NCBI GenBank assembly: GCA_046155605.1 | Contig: JBJXFQ010000068.1 | Span: 1 to 64,000, forward strand | Source: JAEUIZ01 sp046155605 | GTDB lineage: Bacteria; Planctomycetota; Phycisphaerae; Phycisphaerales; UBA1924 | Reading direction: 5' to 3' | DNA length: 64,000 nucleotides | Part shown: in pieces, positions 9,236 to 17,600 of the stretch | How the letters are laid out: the number at the start of each line of letters is the position of its first letter | Numbering within the stretch: position 1 is the first letter of the stretch | Program-made: the position numbers and the translations under genes | Notes under the pieces: generated by a model | Database searches by the model: none | What the model saw: the letters and a program-made list of their open reading frames with translations, nothing else | What the model was told of the DNA's origin: nothing

Positions 9236-9820
9236 ATGCTTCGTAAGACGTTCGTCGGAATGGCCGCCGCCCTCGCCCTGTGCGCTGGCTCGGCCTCGGT
9301 CATGGCCCAGGGCACCGGCATCACGTACCAAGGCCAACTCAAGAACTCCGGCGCGGCGGTGAACTCCGCGACTGACAAGCAGTTCTCGCTCTGGACGATG
9401 GCCGCCGGCGGCTTCGCCGGGCAAGCGCTCAAGAACGGCGGCGGCGCGTGGGCCGTCCTCTCCGACGCTCGCGCCAAGCACGACATCGCCCCCCTCACCG
9501 GCGCCCTGGACAAACTCAGCCAGTTGCAAGGCCGCACCTACTTCTACAACAACCCGAAGACCGTCGGTCCGGGCGAGGGTCAGTGCACGGGATTCGTCGC
9601 CCAGGAAGTCGAGGAGGTCTTCCCGGAATGGATCGGAACGCTCGCCGACGGCACCAAGACGCTGAGCATCACCGGCTTCGAAGCCCTGACCGTCGAATCG
9701 CTCAAGACCCTCCGCGCCGAAAAGGACGCCCAGATCGCCCGTGTCAAGGCCGACAACGAGGCGCTCAAGGCCCGCCTCGAGAAGATCGAGGCCCTCCTCG
9801 CCGCTCAGGCCGCGAAGTAA
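9236..9820 (+). CDS. Secreted protein with S74 intramolecular chaperone domain
   Basis: 194 residues. AAGAAGGAG lies 6 nt before the ATG at 9236; a second ATG at 9230 is too close to it. Signal peptide about 1-24 (ends VMAQG). A short strand region (ITYQGQLKNSGAAV) resembles the N-terminus of the collagen-like protein at 22823. Residues 76-81 are LSDARAKHDI-type: the Ser-Asp-x-Arg-x-Lys signature of S74/endosialidase chaperones, which cleave themselves off after trimerisation. The last 40 residues form a coiled coil (AEKDAQIARVKADNEALKAR). The passenger is only about 50 residues long, far shorter than in phage fibres. Probably regulated by the neighbouring ECF sigma factor. Confidence 0.8.
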   Translation: MLRKTFVGMAAALALCAGSASVMAQGTGITYQGQLKNSGAAVNSATDKQFSLWTMAAGGFAGQALKNGGGAWAVLSDARAKHDIAPLTGALDKLSQLQGRTYFYNNPKTVGPGEGQCTGFVAQEVEEVFPEWIGTLADGTKTLSITGFEALTVESLKTLRAEKDAQIARVKADNEALKARLEKIEALLAAQAAK

Positions 9821-9889
9821 CTGATTCCTCGTGATTCATCGGCGTGCCGGCGCGTTTGCGCGTCCGGCCCGCCAGAAAGGACGTGCATC

Positions 9890-10312
9890 ATGACACTTCG
9901 AACCTGCATCATCTCGGCCGCGGCACTGCTTGCGACACTCGTGCTCGCCCCGGCCGCTCACGCCCAGTTCGCCATCGACTGGTCCAGCATCGACTGCGGC
10001 GGGGGTGACACAGCCGGGGGCACGTTCACCCTCTCGGGCACCATCGCCCAGCCCGACGCCGCGGCCCCCATCACCGGCGGCACCTTCGCGATCACCGGCG
10101 GCTTCTGGGCCGGTGCCCCCATCCCCTGCTACGCCAACTGCGACGGGTCCAGCCTCGCACCCATCCTCAACGTCAACGACTCTGGGTGTTTCCTCAACCG
10201 CTTCGCCGTAGGCGACCCCTACGCCAACTGCGACGGCTCGTCGGCGGTGCCGATCCTGAATGTCAATGATTTCCTGTGCTTCCTCAACACGTTCGCGGTG
10301 GGCTGCCCGTAG
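9890..10312 (+). CDS. Small secreted protein with two GC-type dockerin-like repeats
   Basis: 140 residues. Signal peptide 1-25 (ends AHAQF). A short beta-rich domain (FAIDWSSIDCGGGDTAGG...GGFWAG) is followed by two repeats of the form CYANCDGSS-APILNVND-CFLN-FAVG. Each repeat carries an Asp/Asn-rich calcium-loop-like stretch flanked by cysteines. By analogy with dockerins the pair should dock to a cohesin-like partner or the cell surface, but no such partner is known to me here. Its closest relative is the protein at 25329-25748. GAAAGGACG precedes the ATG. Confidence 0.85.
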   Translation: MTLRTCIISAAALLATLVLAPAAHAQFAIDWSSIDCGGGDTAGGTFTLSGTIAQPDAAAPITGGTFAITGGFWAGAPIPCYANCDGSSLAPILNVNDSGCFLNRFAVGDPYANCDGSSAVPILNVNDFLCFLNTFAVGCP

Positions 10313-10553
10313 GACCCACGCATAGTTCACGAGACGCACCACGCCCCAGTCGTCCCACGACGGGGAGTTGTGCTTTGATCACGATGAAGGCCGGCGACTC
10401 GACCGGGGATCCCCGACTCCACGGGCGCAGGGCGGAGCCACGCCGCTACAGGCTTTCCGCGTGCGTGACGTCGGCGATCGATACCGCTAAGCGTTGAATG
10501 GCGAATCGACCGTCAGGTCGCTGACGAACAGTTTGCCACTGGAGGGCACTCGC

Positions 10554-10650
10554 ATGGTTCGCATCGTGAGCAACATGATGGCGTGTCTGGCCTTGGTCGG
10601 CATGTCCTTTCACTCGCTGGCGCAACCGGATCGTGTCATTCCTTCAGTTT
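10554..10650 (+). pseudogene. Orphan translation start and signal peptide (gene fossil)
   Basis: GGAGGG at 10541-10546 is spaced 7 nt from an ATG at 10554. It opens a clean signal peptide (MVRIVSNMMACLALVGMSFH then SLAQPDRV). About ten codons later the frame meets the 3' end of the oppositely oriented NagB-LmbE gene and runs antisense through it to 10826, giving Arg-rich nonsense. I read this as the surviving 5' end of a secreted-protein gene whose mature part was deleted. Confidence 0.55.
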
Positions 10651-12603
10651 TCAAGCCATTCCTTCGCGCCACTTCACGAAACCTTCGATGGCCTCGTATT
10701 CGGCGAGGCCGAGTTGGTCGTAAATGCGGGCGGTTTGGCGGTTTCGCTCCTCGGCACGTTGCCAGAACTCGCGCGCGTCGGACGGGCCGGGGAAGAGCGC
10801 GGAATCTTTCTGGCTCTCGTGCTTGAAGATGGCATAGCGCTTGCGGCGGACCTCGTCGGGCGAGAGGGGGACGGCCATCTCGATGGCCTCGGGCGGCCAC
10901 TCCTGCCAGGCCCCGCGGTAGAGCCAGAGGATCGGGGAGAGAGGCGCGGCGTCGTGGGTATGAGAACCTGAGTCGTGTCGGCTTGAGGCGAGGCGTGCGA
11001 GGGCTTCGACGACGATGGCGAGGCAGACGCGATGCGTGCCGTGGGGATCGGAGAGGTCGCCGGCGGCGTAAACGTGGTGGGGCTTGATGCGTTTGAGGAG
11101 ATCGAGGGTGAGCGAGACGTCGCGTTCGCCGGGGGGGTTTTTGCGAACACGGCCGGTCTGGTAGAAGGGAAGGTCGAGGAAGTGGATGTTGTCGGGGCGA
11201 ACGCCGCTGTAGCGTGCGGCGGCGCGGGCCTCGGTGCGTCGGATGAGGGCTTTGACGCGCTGGAGTTCCGGGGTGTCGGGCGAGCCGGGGGCTTTCCGTG
11301 CGAGGAAAGCCTCGATGCGGTCTTCAATGGCGCGGGCGAAATCGCGGCCGAACTCGGGGAACTCGTGGGCGAACTCGCGGACGAAATCGACATGCCGGAG
11401 CGCGGCCTCGTCCCAGACGGCGATGTCGCCGGAGGTCTGGTAGGCGACATGGACATCGTGGCCCTGGTCGCAGAGGCGGATGAAGGTGCCACCCATGGAG
11501 ATGACGTCATCGTCGGGGTGGGGAGAGAAGACGAGGACCCGTTTGGGAAAGGGTTCGGCGGGGTCGTGGGAGTCGGAGCCGGCGGAGTGAGTCGGCTTGC
11601 CGCCGGGCCAGCCGGTGATGGTTGATTGGAGGGAGCGGAAGACTTCGATGTTGATGTCGTAGGCGGTGCCGCGAGCGGCGAGGAGGTCCTGGAGCCCGTG
11701 CTCGTTGTATTCCTCGTCGGTGAGTTTGAGGATTGGTCGTTTGAGTTCGCGAGCGAGCCAGATGACGGCTTTCTTGGTGGTGGCGGCGTCCCAGGCGAGG
11801 CCGTGGTCGGCGATAGGGCCGAGGAGCCAGGGGGTGCGGAAGCGGGTGAGGTCGGCGGCTGCGGCGGGGTCGAGGAAGGCCCGCGCGTCGGGATGGCGTT
11901 GGAGATAACTAGCGGCGATGGTCGGGGAGATGTCGCCCTCGACGGCCTTGCGAATGATGGAGGCCTTGTTCTCGCCGAAGGCGAGGAGGATGATGCGGCG
12001 AGCGTCGAGGATGGTGCCGACACCCATCGTGAGAGCCTGGCGCGGGACGTGGCGTTCGCCGAAGAAGTCGCTGGCGGCGTCCATGCGTGTCACACGGTCG
12101 AGGGTGATCAGGCGGGTGCGGCTCTCGGGGGAGGAGCCGGGCTCGTTGAAGCCGATGTGGCCGGTGCGTCCGACGCCGAGGAGTTGGAGGTCGATGCCGC
12201 CGGCGTCCTTGATACGGCGTTCGTAGGTCTCGCACCAATCTGCGACGGCGTGGCGCGGGATCGAGCCGTCGGGGACGTTGGCGTGGGCAGGTGGGAGGTC
12301 GATGTGATCGAAGAGGTGCTCGCGCATGAAGCGGCGGTAACTCTGGAGCGAGTCGCCGGGCATGGGCCAGTATTCGTCGAGGTTGAAGGAGACGACATTG
12401 CGGAAGGAGAGGGCCTCGGCGCGGTGGAGGCGGATGAGTTCGGCATAGAGCGCTGTGGGGGTGGAGCCGGTGGCGAGGCCGAGGACCGCTCGCCGGCCTT
12501 CGCGTGCGCGGTCACGGATGAGGTCGGCGATCTGTCGTGCGGCGTCGGCGCTGGCGAGTTGGCTGGAGGCGAACACGGATGTCGGGATTCGTTCGTGGGT
12601 CAT
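10651..12603 (-). CDS. Glucosamine-6-phosphate deaminase-like / PIG-L deacetylase fusion
   Basis: 650 residues from the ATG at 12603. Residues 1-270 are NagB-like: phosphate loop LGLATGSTPT (41-50), base Asp76 in FNLDEYW, and GVGRTGHIGFNEPG with His149 and Glu154. The Asp that precedes this His in E. coli NagB (Asp141) is Thr147 here. Residues 355-650 are a PIG-L/LmbE domain with the metal motif PHPDDD (361-366) and GDLSDPHGTHR. Such long fusions are known in Bacteroidota and Planctomycetota. Likely role: amino-sugar or aminoglycan catabolism, with one half removing an acyl group and the other deaminating or isomerising. Divergent from a sugar isomerase gene. Confidence 0.85.
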   Translation of the reverse strand: MTHERIPTSVFASSQLASADAARQIADLIRDRAREGRRAVLGLATGSTPTALYAELIRLHRAEALSFRNVVSFNLDEYWPMPGDSLQSYRRFMREHLFDHIDLPPAHANVPDGSIPRHAVADWCETYERRIKDAGGIDLQLLGVGRTGHIGFNEPGSSPESRTRLITLDRVTRMDAASDFFGERHVPRQALTMGVGTILDARRIILLAFGENKASIIRKAVEGDISPTIAASYLQRHPDARAFLDPAAAADLTRFRTPWLLGPIADHGLAWDAATTKKAVIWLARELKRPILKLTDEEYNEHGLQDLLAARGTAYDINIEVFRSLQSTITGWPGGKPTHSAGSDSHDPAEPFPKRVLVFSPHPDDDVISMGGTFIRLCDQGHDVHVAYQTSGDIAVWDEAALRHVDFVREFAHEFPEFGRDFARAIEDRIEAFLARKAPGSPDTPELQRVKALIRRTEARAAARYSGVRPDNIHFLDLPFYQTGRVRKNPPGERDVSLTLDLLKRIKPHHVYAAGDLSDPHGTHRVCLAIVVEALARLASSRHDSGSHTHDAAPLSPILWLYRGAWQEWPPEAIEMAVPLSPDEVRRKRYAIFKHESQKDSALFPGPSDAREFWQRAEERNRQTARIYDQLGLAEYEAIEGFVKWREGMA

Positions 12604-12707
12604 GGGAGCATGGTAATAGGACTGGGGCGCCTGCCGCGGGACGCGCGAGGCGAAGGCTGCGTGGCGGGTGCATGGCGTGCCGGCCTTTGGATTGGTAAAT
12701 TGGGGGA

Positions 12708-13547
12708 GTGAACAACCCGACTCCACGACTTGGCGTTTGCTCGTGGTCGCTGAGGCCGACAGGCCCGGAAGACCTTGCCGATAAGGTTTTGTCTTGCGGG
12801 TTGTCGGCCGTGCAGATTGCGCTGGATCCGATCCGCGAGCGGCTATGGGATGAGGCTCGGACGCGGGAGATTCTGCGCGAGTCGCGGATCGAGATCGTGT
12901 CGGGGATGATGTGCATGGCCGGGGAGGACTATTCGACGCTGGAGACGATCCATCGCACGGGCGGGGTGCGGATGGAGGCGACGTGGGCTGGGAATCTGGA
13001 GGCAGCGCGGGCGAACTCGGAGGTAGCGCGGCGGCTGGGTTTGCGACTGGTGACCTTTCACGCTGGCTTTATTCCAAACGAGCGAGCGCATCCGGAGCGG
13101 GGAACGATTCTGTCGCGGGTTCGGCAGGTAGTGGATGCGTTTCTGGCGCGGGGGTGCGCGATCGCGCTGGAGACGGGGCAGGAGACGGCCGAGACGCTGG
13201 AGGTCTTTCTGCGCGACGCGGCGCGGCCCGGGCTCGGAGTGAACTTCGACCCGGCGAACATGATTCTGTATGGAATGGGCGACCCGATCGAGGCGCTGCG
13301 GCGGCTCTCGGGCGTGGTGCGACAGGTCCATATCAAGGATGCGGTGCCGACGAGGGTGCAGGGTACATGGGGGTTAGAGAAAGCGGTGGGGCAGGGCGCT
13401 GTGGATTGGCGCGTGTTCCTGGCGACGCTGCGGGAGACGGGGCAAGCGGCGAACCTGATGATCGAACGCGAGGATGGGGATGACCGGCTTCGGGACGTGA
13501 GGGCGGCGGTGGCGTATCTGCGCGAGTTGGGGGTCGAGGCGAGGTAG
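12708..13547 (+). CDS. TIM-barrel sugar isomerase/epimerase
   Basis: 279 residues. The GTG at 12708 is the first start in frame; the purine run GGGGGAG lies almost against it, so the start is uncertain by a few codons. The sequence follows the xylose-isomerase-like barrel: GVCSWSLRPTG, QIALDPIRER, LVTFHAGFIP, IALETGQETAETL, GVNFDPANMILYGMGDP, VVRQVHIKDAVPT, NLMIEREDGDDR. The metal-ligand positions (Glu in ALETG, Asp in NFDPAN, His in VHIKD, Glu in MIERE) are all present. It is followed 9 nt later by a Gfo/Idh/MocA oxidoreductase, a usual partner in sugar and inositol breakdown. Confidence 0.85.
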   Translation: MNNPTPRLGVCSWSLRPTGPEDLADKVLSCGLSAVQIALDPIRERLWDEARTREILRESRIEIVSGMMCMAGEDYSTLETIHRTGGVRMEATWAGNLEAARANSEVARRLGLRLVTFHAGFIPNERAHPERGTILSRVRQVVDAFLARGCAIALETGQETAETLEVFLRDAARPGLGVNFDPANMILYGMGDPIEALRRLSGVVRQVHIKDAVPTRVQGTWGLEKAVGQGAVDWRVFLATLRETGQAANLMIEREDGDDRLRDVRAAVAYLRELGVEAR

Positions 13548-13556
13548 ACTGGGCCG

Positions 13557-14567
13557 ATGGGCACGCTGGGCGTCGGGATCATCGGGTATGGATTCATGGG
13601 GCGGACGCACGCCGCGGCATATGCAGCGGCTGCGGCTGCGGGTTTGCCGTGCGTGGTGCGGGCGGTGTGCGACCCGAGCGCGGCGCGGCTGGGCGATGGG
13701 GGAGTGGGCGGGAACCTGGAATCCGGGCAGGAACGCGCGGCACTCGATGGCGTGACGCGGCACGCGGACCCGTCAGCGCTGCTGGCGGATTCGTCGATTG
13801 CCATGGTGAGCGTGTGTACGCCGACGGATTCGCATGTGCCCGTCGCGATTGCCGCGCTGGAGGCCGGGAAGCATGTGATCGTCGAGAAGCCGGTGGGGCT
13901 GAGGAGCGTGGAGGTGTTGCGGTTGGCGGAGGCGGCGCGGCGGGCTGGCCGGGTGTGCATGCCGGCGATGTGCATGCGCTTCTGGCCTGGGTGGGACTGG
14001 CTGCGTGAGCGGATTCGTGATCGGGAGTTTGGGGCTGTGCGGAGCGTGGCGCTGACGCGGATGGGCGCGGGGCCGACGTGGTCGCCGGAGTTTTACATGG
14101 ACGCGGCGAGATCGGGCGGCCCGATGTTCGACCTGCACGTCCATGACATGGATTTCTTGTATTGGTGCTTTGGGATGCCGACGGAGGTGCATTGTCACGG
14201 CTCGCCGCGGCACTTCACGACGGCACTGAAGTTTGCCGGTGGGCCGGAGCATGTCGTAGCGGAGGGGGCGTGGGACTTGACGCCGACGGCGGGGTTTCGG
14301 ATGCGGTATTTCGTGACGTTTGAGCACGCGACGGCGGAGTGGGACCTGTCGCGGACGCCGCGGCTGATGTTGCACAGGGCCGGTGGAAGCGAGGTGGTGG
14401 AGGTGGGCGTTGGCGCGGGGTATGAGCCGGAGGTGGCGCACTTTGTCCGATGCGTGGCGCGAGCCGAGACCCCGGCGGCGACGATGGAGGAGGCGGTGGA
14501 TGTGACACGGGTCTTGGAGGCGGCGGTGGCGAGTTTGAGGAGTGGGGTGAGGATCGGGCTCGAGTAG
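13557..14567 (+). CDS. Gfo/Idh/MocA-family oxidoreductase
   Basis: 336 residues, the normal family length. Rossmann fold with GIIGYGFMGRTHA at the N-terminus, the CTPTDSHVPVAIAALEAGKHV region and the conserved EKPVGL lysine. The catalytic-side motif GGPMFDLHVHDMDFLYW carries the expected His. This family oxidises or reduces sugar and cyclitol hydroxyls with NAD(P). It starts 9 nt after the isomerase and is almost certainly cotranscribed with it. The exact sugar cannot be read from sequence. Confidence 0.88.
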   Translation: MGTLGVGIIGYGFMGRTHAAAYAAAAAAGLPCVVRAVCDPSAARLGDGGVGGNLESGQERAALDGVTRHADPSALLADSSIAMVSVCTPTDSHVPVAIAALEAGKHVIVEKPVGLRSVEVLRLAEAARRAGRVCMPAMCMRFWPGWDWLRERIRDREFGAVRSVALTRMGAGPTWSPEFYMDAARSGGPMFDLHVHDMDFLYWCFGMPTEVHCHGSPRHFTTALKFAGGPEHVVAEGAWDLTPTAGFRMRYFVTFEHATAEWDLSRTPRLMLHRAGGSEVVEVGVGAGYEPEVAHFVRCVARAETPAATMEEAVDVTRVLEAAVASLRSGVRIGLE

Positions 14568-14624
14568 AAGTGGCAGCGTGGCGAAGTGATCGATGAGAGT
14601 CTGCCGTCCGCCTTCAATGGCCGA

Positions 14625-15902
14625 TCAGATGCCGGCACGTCTGTTTCGGAACGTGACCACGAAGAGCACCAGCACCACCGCCGCAAATATGCACGGCACA
14701 AGCCAGATACTGCCCCAATCCACAACCGCGGCGGAACCTTCGCCTTTGGTATAGCGGGCGGAAAGGCGTGCGAAAAGTTGCGCCCCAAGCCCGAGGCCCA
14801 GGCCCTGGGTGACCAGCACGAGGAACCCCTGCGCTTGGCCGCGGATTTCCTTGGGGGCTTGCTTGTCGACGTAGATGAAGCCGGTGACGAAGAAGAAGTC
14901 GTAGCAGATGCCGTGGAGGATGACGCCGATGAGAGTCATCCAGATGACTTTGTCGGCGGCGGCGGCGGAGAAGAGGCCGTAGCGTGCGATCCAAGCGGCC
15001 ATGCCCGCCGCGAGCATCCACTTGAACCCGAGCCGCGCGAAACAGAGCGGCATGAGGAGCATGAAGACGATCTCGGACATCTGCCCATACGACATCGTGA
15101 GCGTCGCGTTGCTGAAGCCGACGTGATCGACGAACGAGCGGCCCCAGCCGTAGTAACCCGCGAGCGGGATGCAGATAAGGAATGAGCAGAGGATGAAGAC
15201 GGCATAGCCGGGGCGTGCCAGGAGGCGAAGCGAATCGAGGCCGAGGACTTGGCGAACAGAGGCTTTGGTGCCCGCGGCGGGAGGCGGGGTGTGCGGGAGA
15301 GCGAACGAGAAGAGCCCGAGTGCCACGCCCGCGCCGCCGGCGATGAAGAACTGCATGGGCGATTTGTCGCCCTCGGCGATCCAGGTGAGACCCTTGAGGC
15401 CCCAGGCATCGAGGCTGCCGCCGACGACGATGTTGCCGACGATCCATCCGATGGTGCCGAAGACGCGGACAACGGGGAACTGCTTGGCGGGGTCGGACAT
15501 GTGATGGAAGCAGAGGGTGTTGGTGAGGCCGAGGGTGGGCATGTAGCAGAGCATGTGGGCGAGGAGGAGGAGGATGTAGGGATGGGTGATGGAGGCGCTG
15601 GCGGCATCGGGCGCGGGCTGGTTGGCGGCGGCGACGACGCCCGGCACGGCGAGCAGCGCGACGCCCCCGAGCATGTGGAGGACGCCCAGGACGCGCTGCG
15701 TGGCGAAGAAGCGGTCGGCGACCATGCCGAGAAAGAACGGCGAGATGAGTGCGGCGATGGGCCCGACGGTGTAGGCCCAGCCGGTGAGCCCGCTAATGCC
15801 GGCGGCGTTCATCCAGCCGGTCATGGAGACATACCAGGCACCCCAGACGAAGAACTGGAGGAACATCATGAGGGAGAGGCGTGCGGTGGGCGCGGTTGTC
15901 AT
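14625..15902 (-). CDS. MFS transporter, NupG/XapB-like nucleoside or sugar permease
   Basis: 425 residues with about 12 membrane spans. It begins with RLSLMMFLQFFVWGAWYVSM, the start typical of the nucleoside:H+ symporter group, and has FFLGMVADRFFATQR between spans 2 and 3. The mid-protein loop (about 190-230) is cytoplasmic and charged. It converges on the isomerase/oxidoreductase pair with a 57-nt gap, so it is not in the same operon, but it may import their substrate. No regulator is adjacent. Confidence 0.85.
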   Translation of the reverse strand: MTTAPTARLSLMMFLQFFVWGAWYVSMTGWMNAAGISGLTGWAYTVGPIAALISPFFLGMVADRFFATQRVLGVLHMLGGVALLAVPGVVAAANQPAPDAASASITHPYILLLLAHMLCYMPTLGLTNTLCFHHMSDPAKQFPVVRVFGTIGWIVGNIVVGGSLDAWGLKGLTWIAEGDKSPMQFFIAGGAGVALGLFSFALPHTPPPAAGTKASVRQVLGLDSLRLLARPGYAVFILCSFLICIPLAGYYGWGRSFVDHVGFSNATLTMSYGQMSEIVFMLLMPLCFARLGFKWMLAAGMAAWIARYGLFSAAAADKVIWMTLIGVILHGICYDFFFVTGFIYVDKQAPKEIRGQAQGFLVLVTQGLGLGLGAQLFARLSARYTKGEGSAAVVDWGSIWLVPCIFAAVVLVLFVVTFRNRRAGI

Positions 15903-16033
15903 GCGGACAAACTAGCGGAAGTCGCGGGTGGAGGGCAAATGAGGGGGCTCGAAACTGTCAACCCGGGAGGGTCACTGTTGGCCCCCGGCTGCTGACTGAG
16001 GGCACCAGGCGGATTTGTCACCGCGTGGAGGCG

Positions 16034-16834
16034 CTAATCGAGCGTTCGGAGGCGTGGGTCGATGAAGCGGGCGAGGAGTTCGCCGCGGCTGGAGACGCCG
16101 AAGTGGCGGTAGACGGCGACGACGTACTCGTGGACGGTGGCGGGGCTGAGGCCGAGGTGCGCGGCGATCTGTTTTTCGCTGTCGCCGTGGAGGAGTCGTG
16201 CGAGGGTCTGGCGCTGGCGGTTGGTGAGGCCCGAAGGAGCGGGCTTGCCTGGGGCGACGAGGGGGCCGCCGATGAGTTTGCCGACCTCGGCGTGGACGGT
16301 GTGAACGATCCACCATTCGCGGCGGCCGAAGCCGGGCTCGCCGACGGGGCGATGGACCCAGACGGAGTTGAAGACCTCGTCGCTGGGGGCGTAAAGGCGA
16401 GCGCGGAGGATGGAGAAGACGTAGTGGTCGATGCCGCAGGCGCGGTGGTAGTCGTTGAAGGTCTGGTAGCGGTACCAGATGGAATCTTCGTAGAGTTGCT
16501 GACGAGTTCGTGTGACGATGGGGCCGGTAAAGCCGACGAGACGAGCATACTCGGGGGTGCGCTGGACGGGGACGGTGGAGACGTACTCGTTCCAGAGTTG
16601 CTCGGCGCGGGCGGTGGGCCATCCGAGGCGGTAGACGCTGATGCCGCGGGGTTCATGACCCTTGGTGAAGCCGCGGAGGTTGGCACCGATGGCGACCTGG
16701 GCGTCAGTGAGCCGGGAGAGGCCGGCGAGGAGATGGGGGTGCCACGCTGCGGAGTCGGCACCGAGTTCGCGGCACTCGCCGACGAGGTTCATGGCGCTGT
16801 GGAAGTCCTTGGTGTTGACGCGGTCGGTTGGCAT
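16034..16834 (-). CDS. LuxR-type transcriptional regulator
   Basis: 266 residues from the ATG at 16834. A longer open frame extends to 17983 but reads antisense-like Ser/Pro/Arg sequence and overlaps the next gene out of frame, so I reject it. The C-terminal 60 residues are a LuxR helix-turn-helix: GLTNRQRQTLARLLHGDSEK then QIAAHLGLSPATVHEYVVAV and YRHFGVSSRGELLARF. The N-terminal 190 residues (about AQLWNEYVSTVPVQRTPEYA, WYRYQTFNDYHRACGIDHYV) form an unassigned sensor domain. Target genes are unknown. Confidence 0.82.
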   Translation of the reverse strand: MPTDRVNTKDFHSAMNLVGECRELGADSAAWHPHLLAGLSRLTDAQVAIGANLRGFTKGHEPRGISVYRLGWPTARAEQLWNEYVSTVPVQRTPEYARLVGFTGPIVTRTRQQLYEDSIWYRYQTFNDYHRACGIDHYVFSILRARLYAPSDEVFNSVWVHRPVGEPGFGRREWWIVHTVHAEVGKLIGGPLVAPGKPAPSGLTNRQRQTLARLLHGDSEKQIAAHLGLSPATVHEYVVAVYRHFGVSSRGELLARFIDPRLRTLD

Positions 16835-16952
16835 GGCGGGGTGTGCGCGAAGGGTAGGAGCGTGGTCGAAATCGATACGCGGACGGAGGGAGGCCGGGTT
16901 CGGGGAAGGGGGAGATTGGACGGGCCGATAATGGAGTAGCCCTGCGCGCACT

Positions 16953-17600
16953 CTATCCGAAGATGAGGCGCAGGACGACGACGTAGGCGTTGGAGAAGGG
17001 CTCGTCGCGGAGGAAGCGGACGGGCATGTTGGGGCTGCCGACGAAGGGGCGGAGCATCCAGCCGAGTTGGATGCCGACGAAGGCGTAGAGCGTGACCCAG
17101 GTCCAGAGCATGAAGCGATGGCGCTGGTTGGCGCGCACGAGCGGCCGATAGCGGCGGAGGAGGATGATCTGGCCCAGCGCGGTGGCGATGGTGAACATCG
17201 CGGCGTTGAAGAGAAGGGCGTGGCGGTGCGAGACGCCGCAGGCGTAGACGAAGAGCGTGATCGGCGCGAGAGAGGCGAGCGAAGCGGTGAGGGCGGCCTG
17301 CCCGGCGAGGATGGCGCGGAGCGCGATGCCGAGGTCGCGGCGGAGCCCGAGGACGGAGTTGAGCACGAAATAGCCGGGGAGGCAGAGGATCGTGGTGAGG
17401 GCGATGAGGATGGGGACTTTGACAGCGACGTAGACGAGGAGGACGGCGCGATCGGGTGAGAGGCGGAAGGCACCCATGCAGAGGCCGTAGAGCGCGGCTG
17501 AGGCGACGAGGAGGAGGCATAGGTCGCGTGCGCGGAGCGGAGCGGCCTCGCGGCCGAGGTCGAAGAGGAGCGATTCGGACTGTCGGAGCGCGCGGAGCAT
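16953..17600 (-). CDS. Multi-span membrane protein, first of a twin pair by homology
   Basis: 215 residues with about six hydrophobic spans. Its ATG directly follows the stop of the gene at 17601-18335 (TAA-ATG), so the two are translationally coupled. The two proteins share a layout and a signature near the end: W-W/L-LY-VG-Q-GWMLRPF-G-P-P--F, with LRPFVGSPNMPVRFLRDEP here and LRPFIGHPAAPFQWFRP in the partner. They look like diverged tandem duplicates. No transport motif is recognisable. Confidence 0.75.
   Translation of the reverse strand: MLRALRQSESLLFDLGREAAPLRARDLCLLLVASAALYGLCMGAFRLSPDRAVLLVYVAVKVPILIALTTILCLPGYFVLNSVLGLRRDLGIALRAILAGQAALTASLASLAPITLFVYACGVSHRHALLFNAAMFTIATALGQIILLRRYRPLVRANQRHRFMLWTWVTLYAFVGIQLGWMLRPFVGSPNMPVRFLRDEPFSNAYVVVLRLIFG

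Noticed and set aside
10404..10415. 12-bp palindrome CGGGGATCCCCG
   Set aside because: Single copy, no loop or trailer like the hairpin family, and short enough to arise by chance in such GC-rich DNA.
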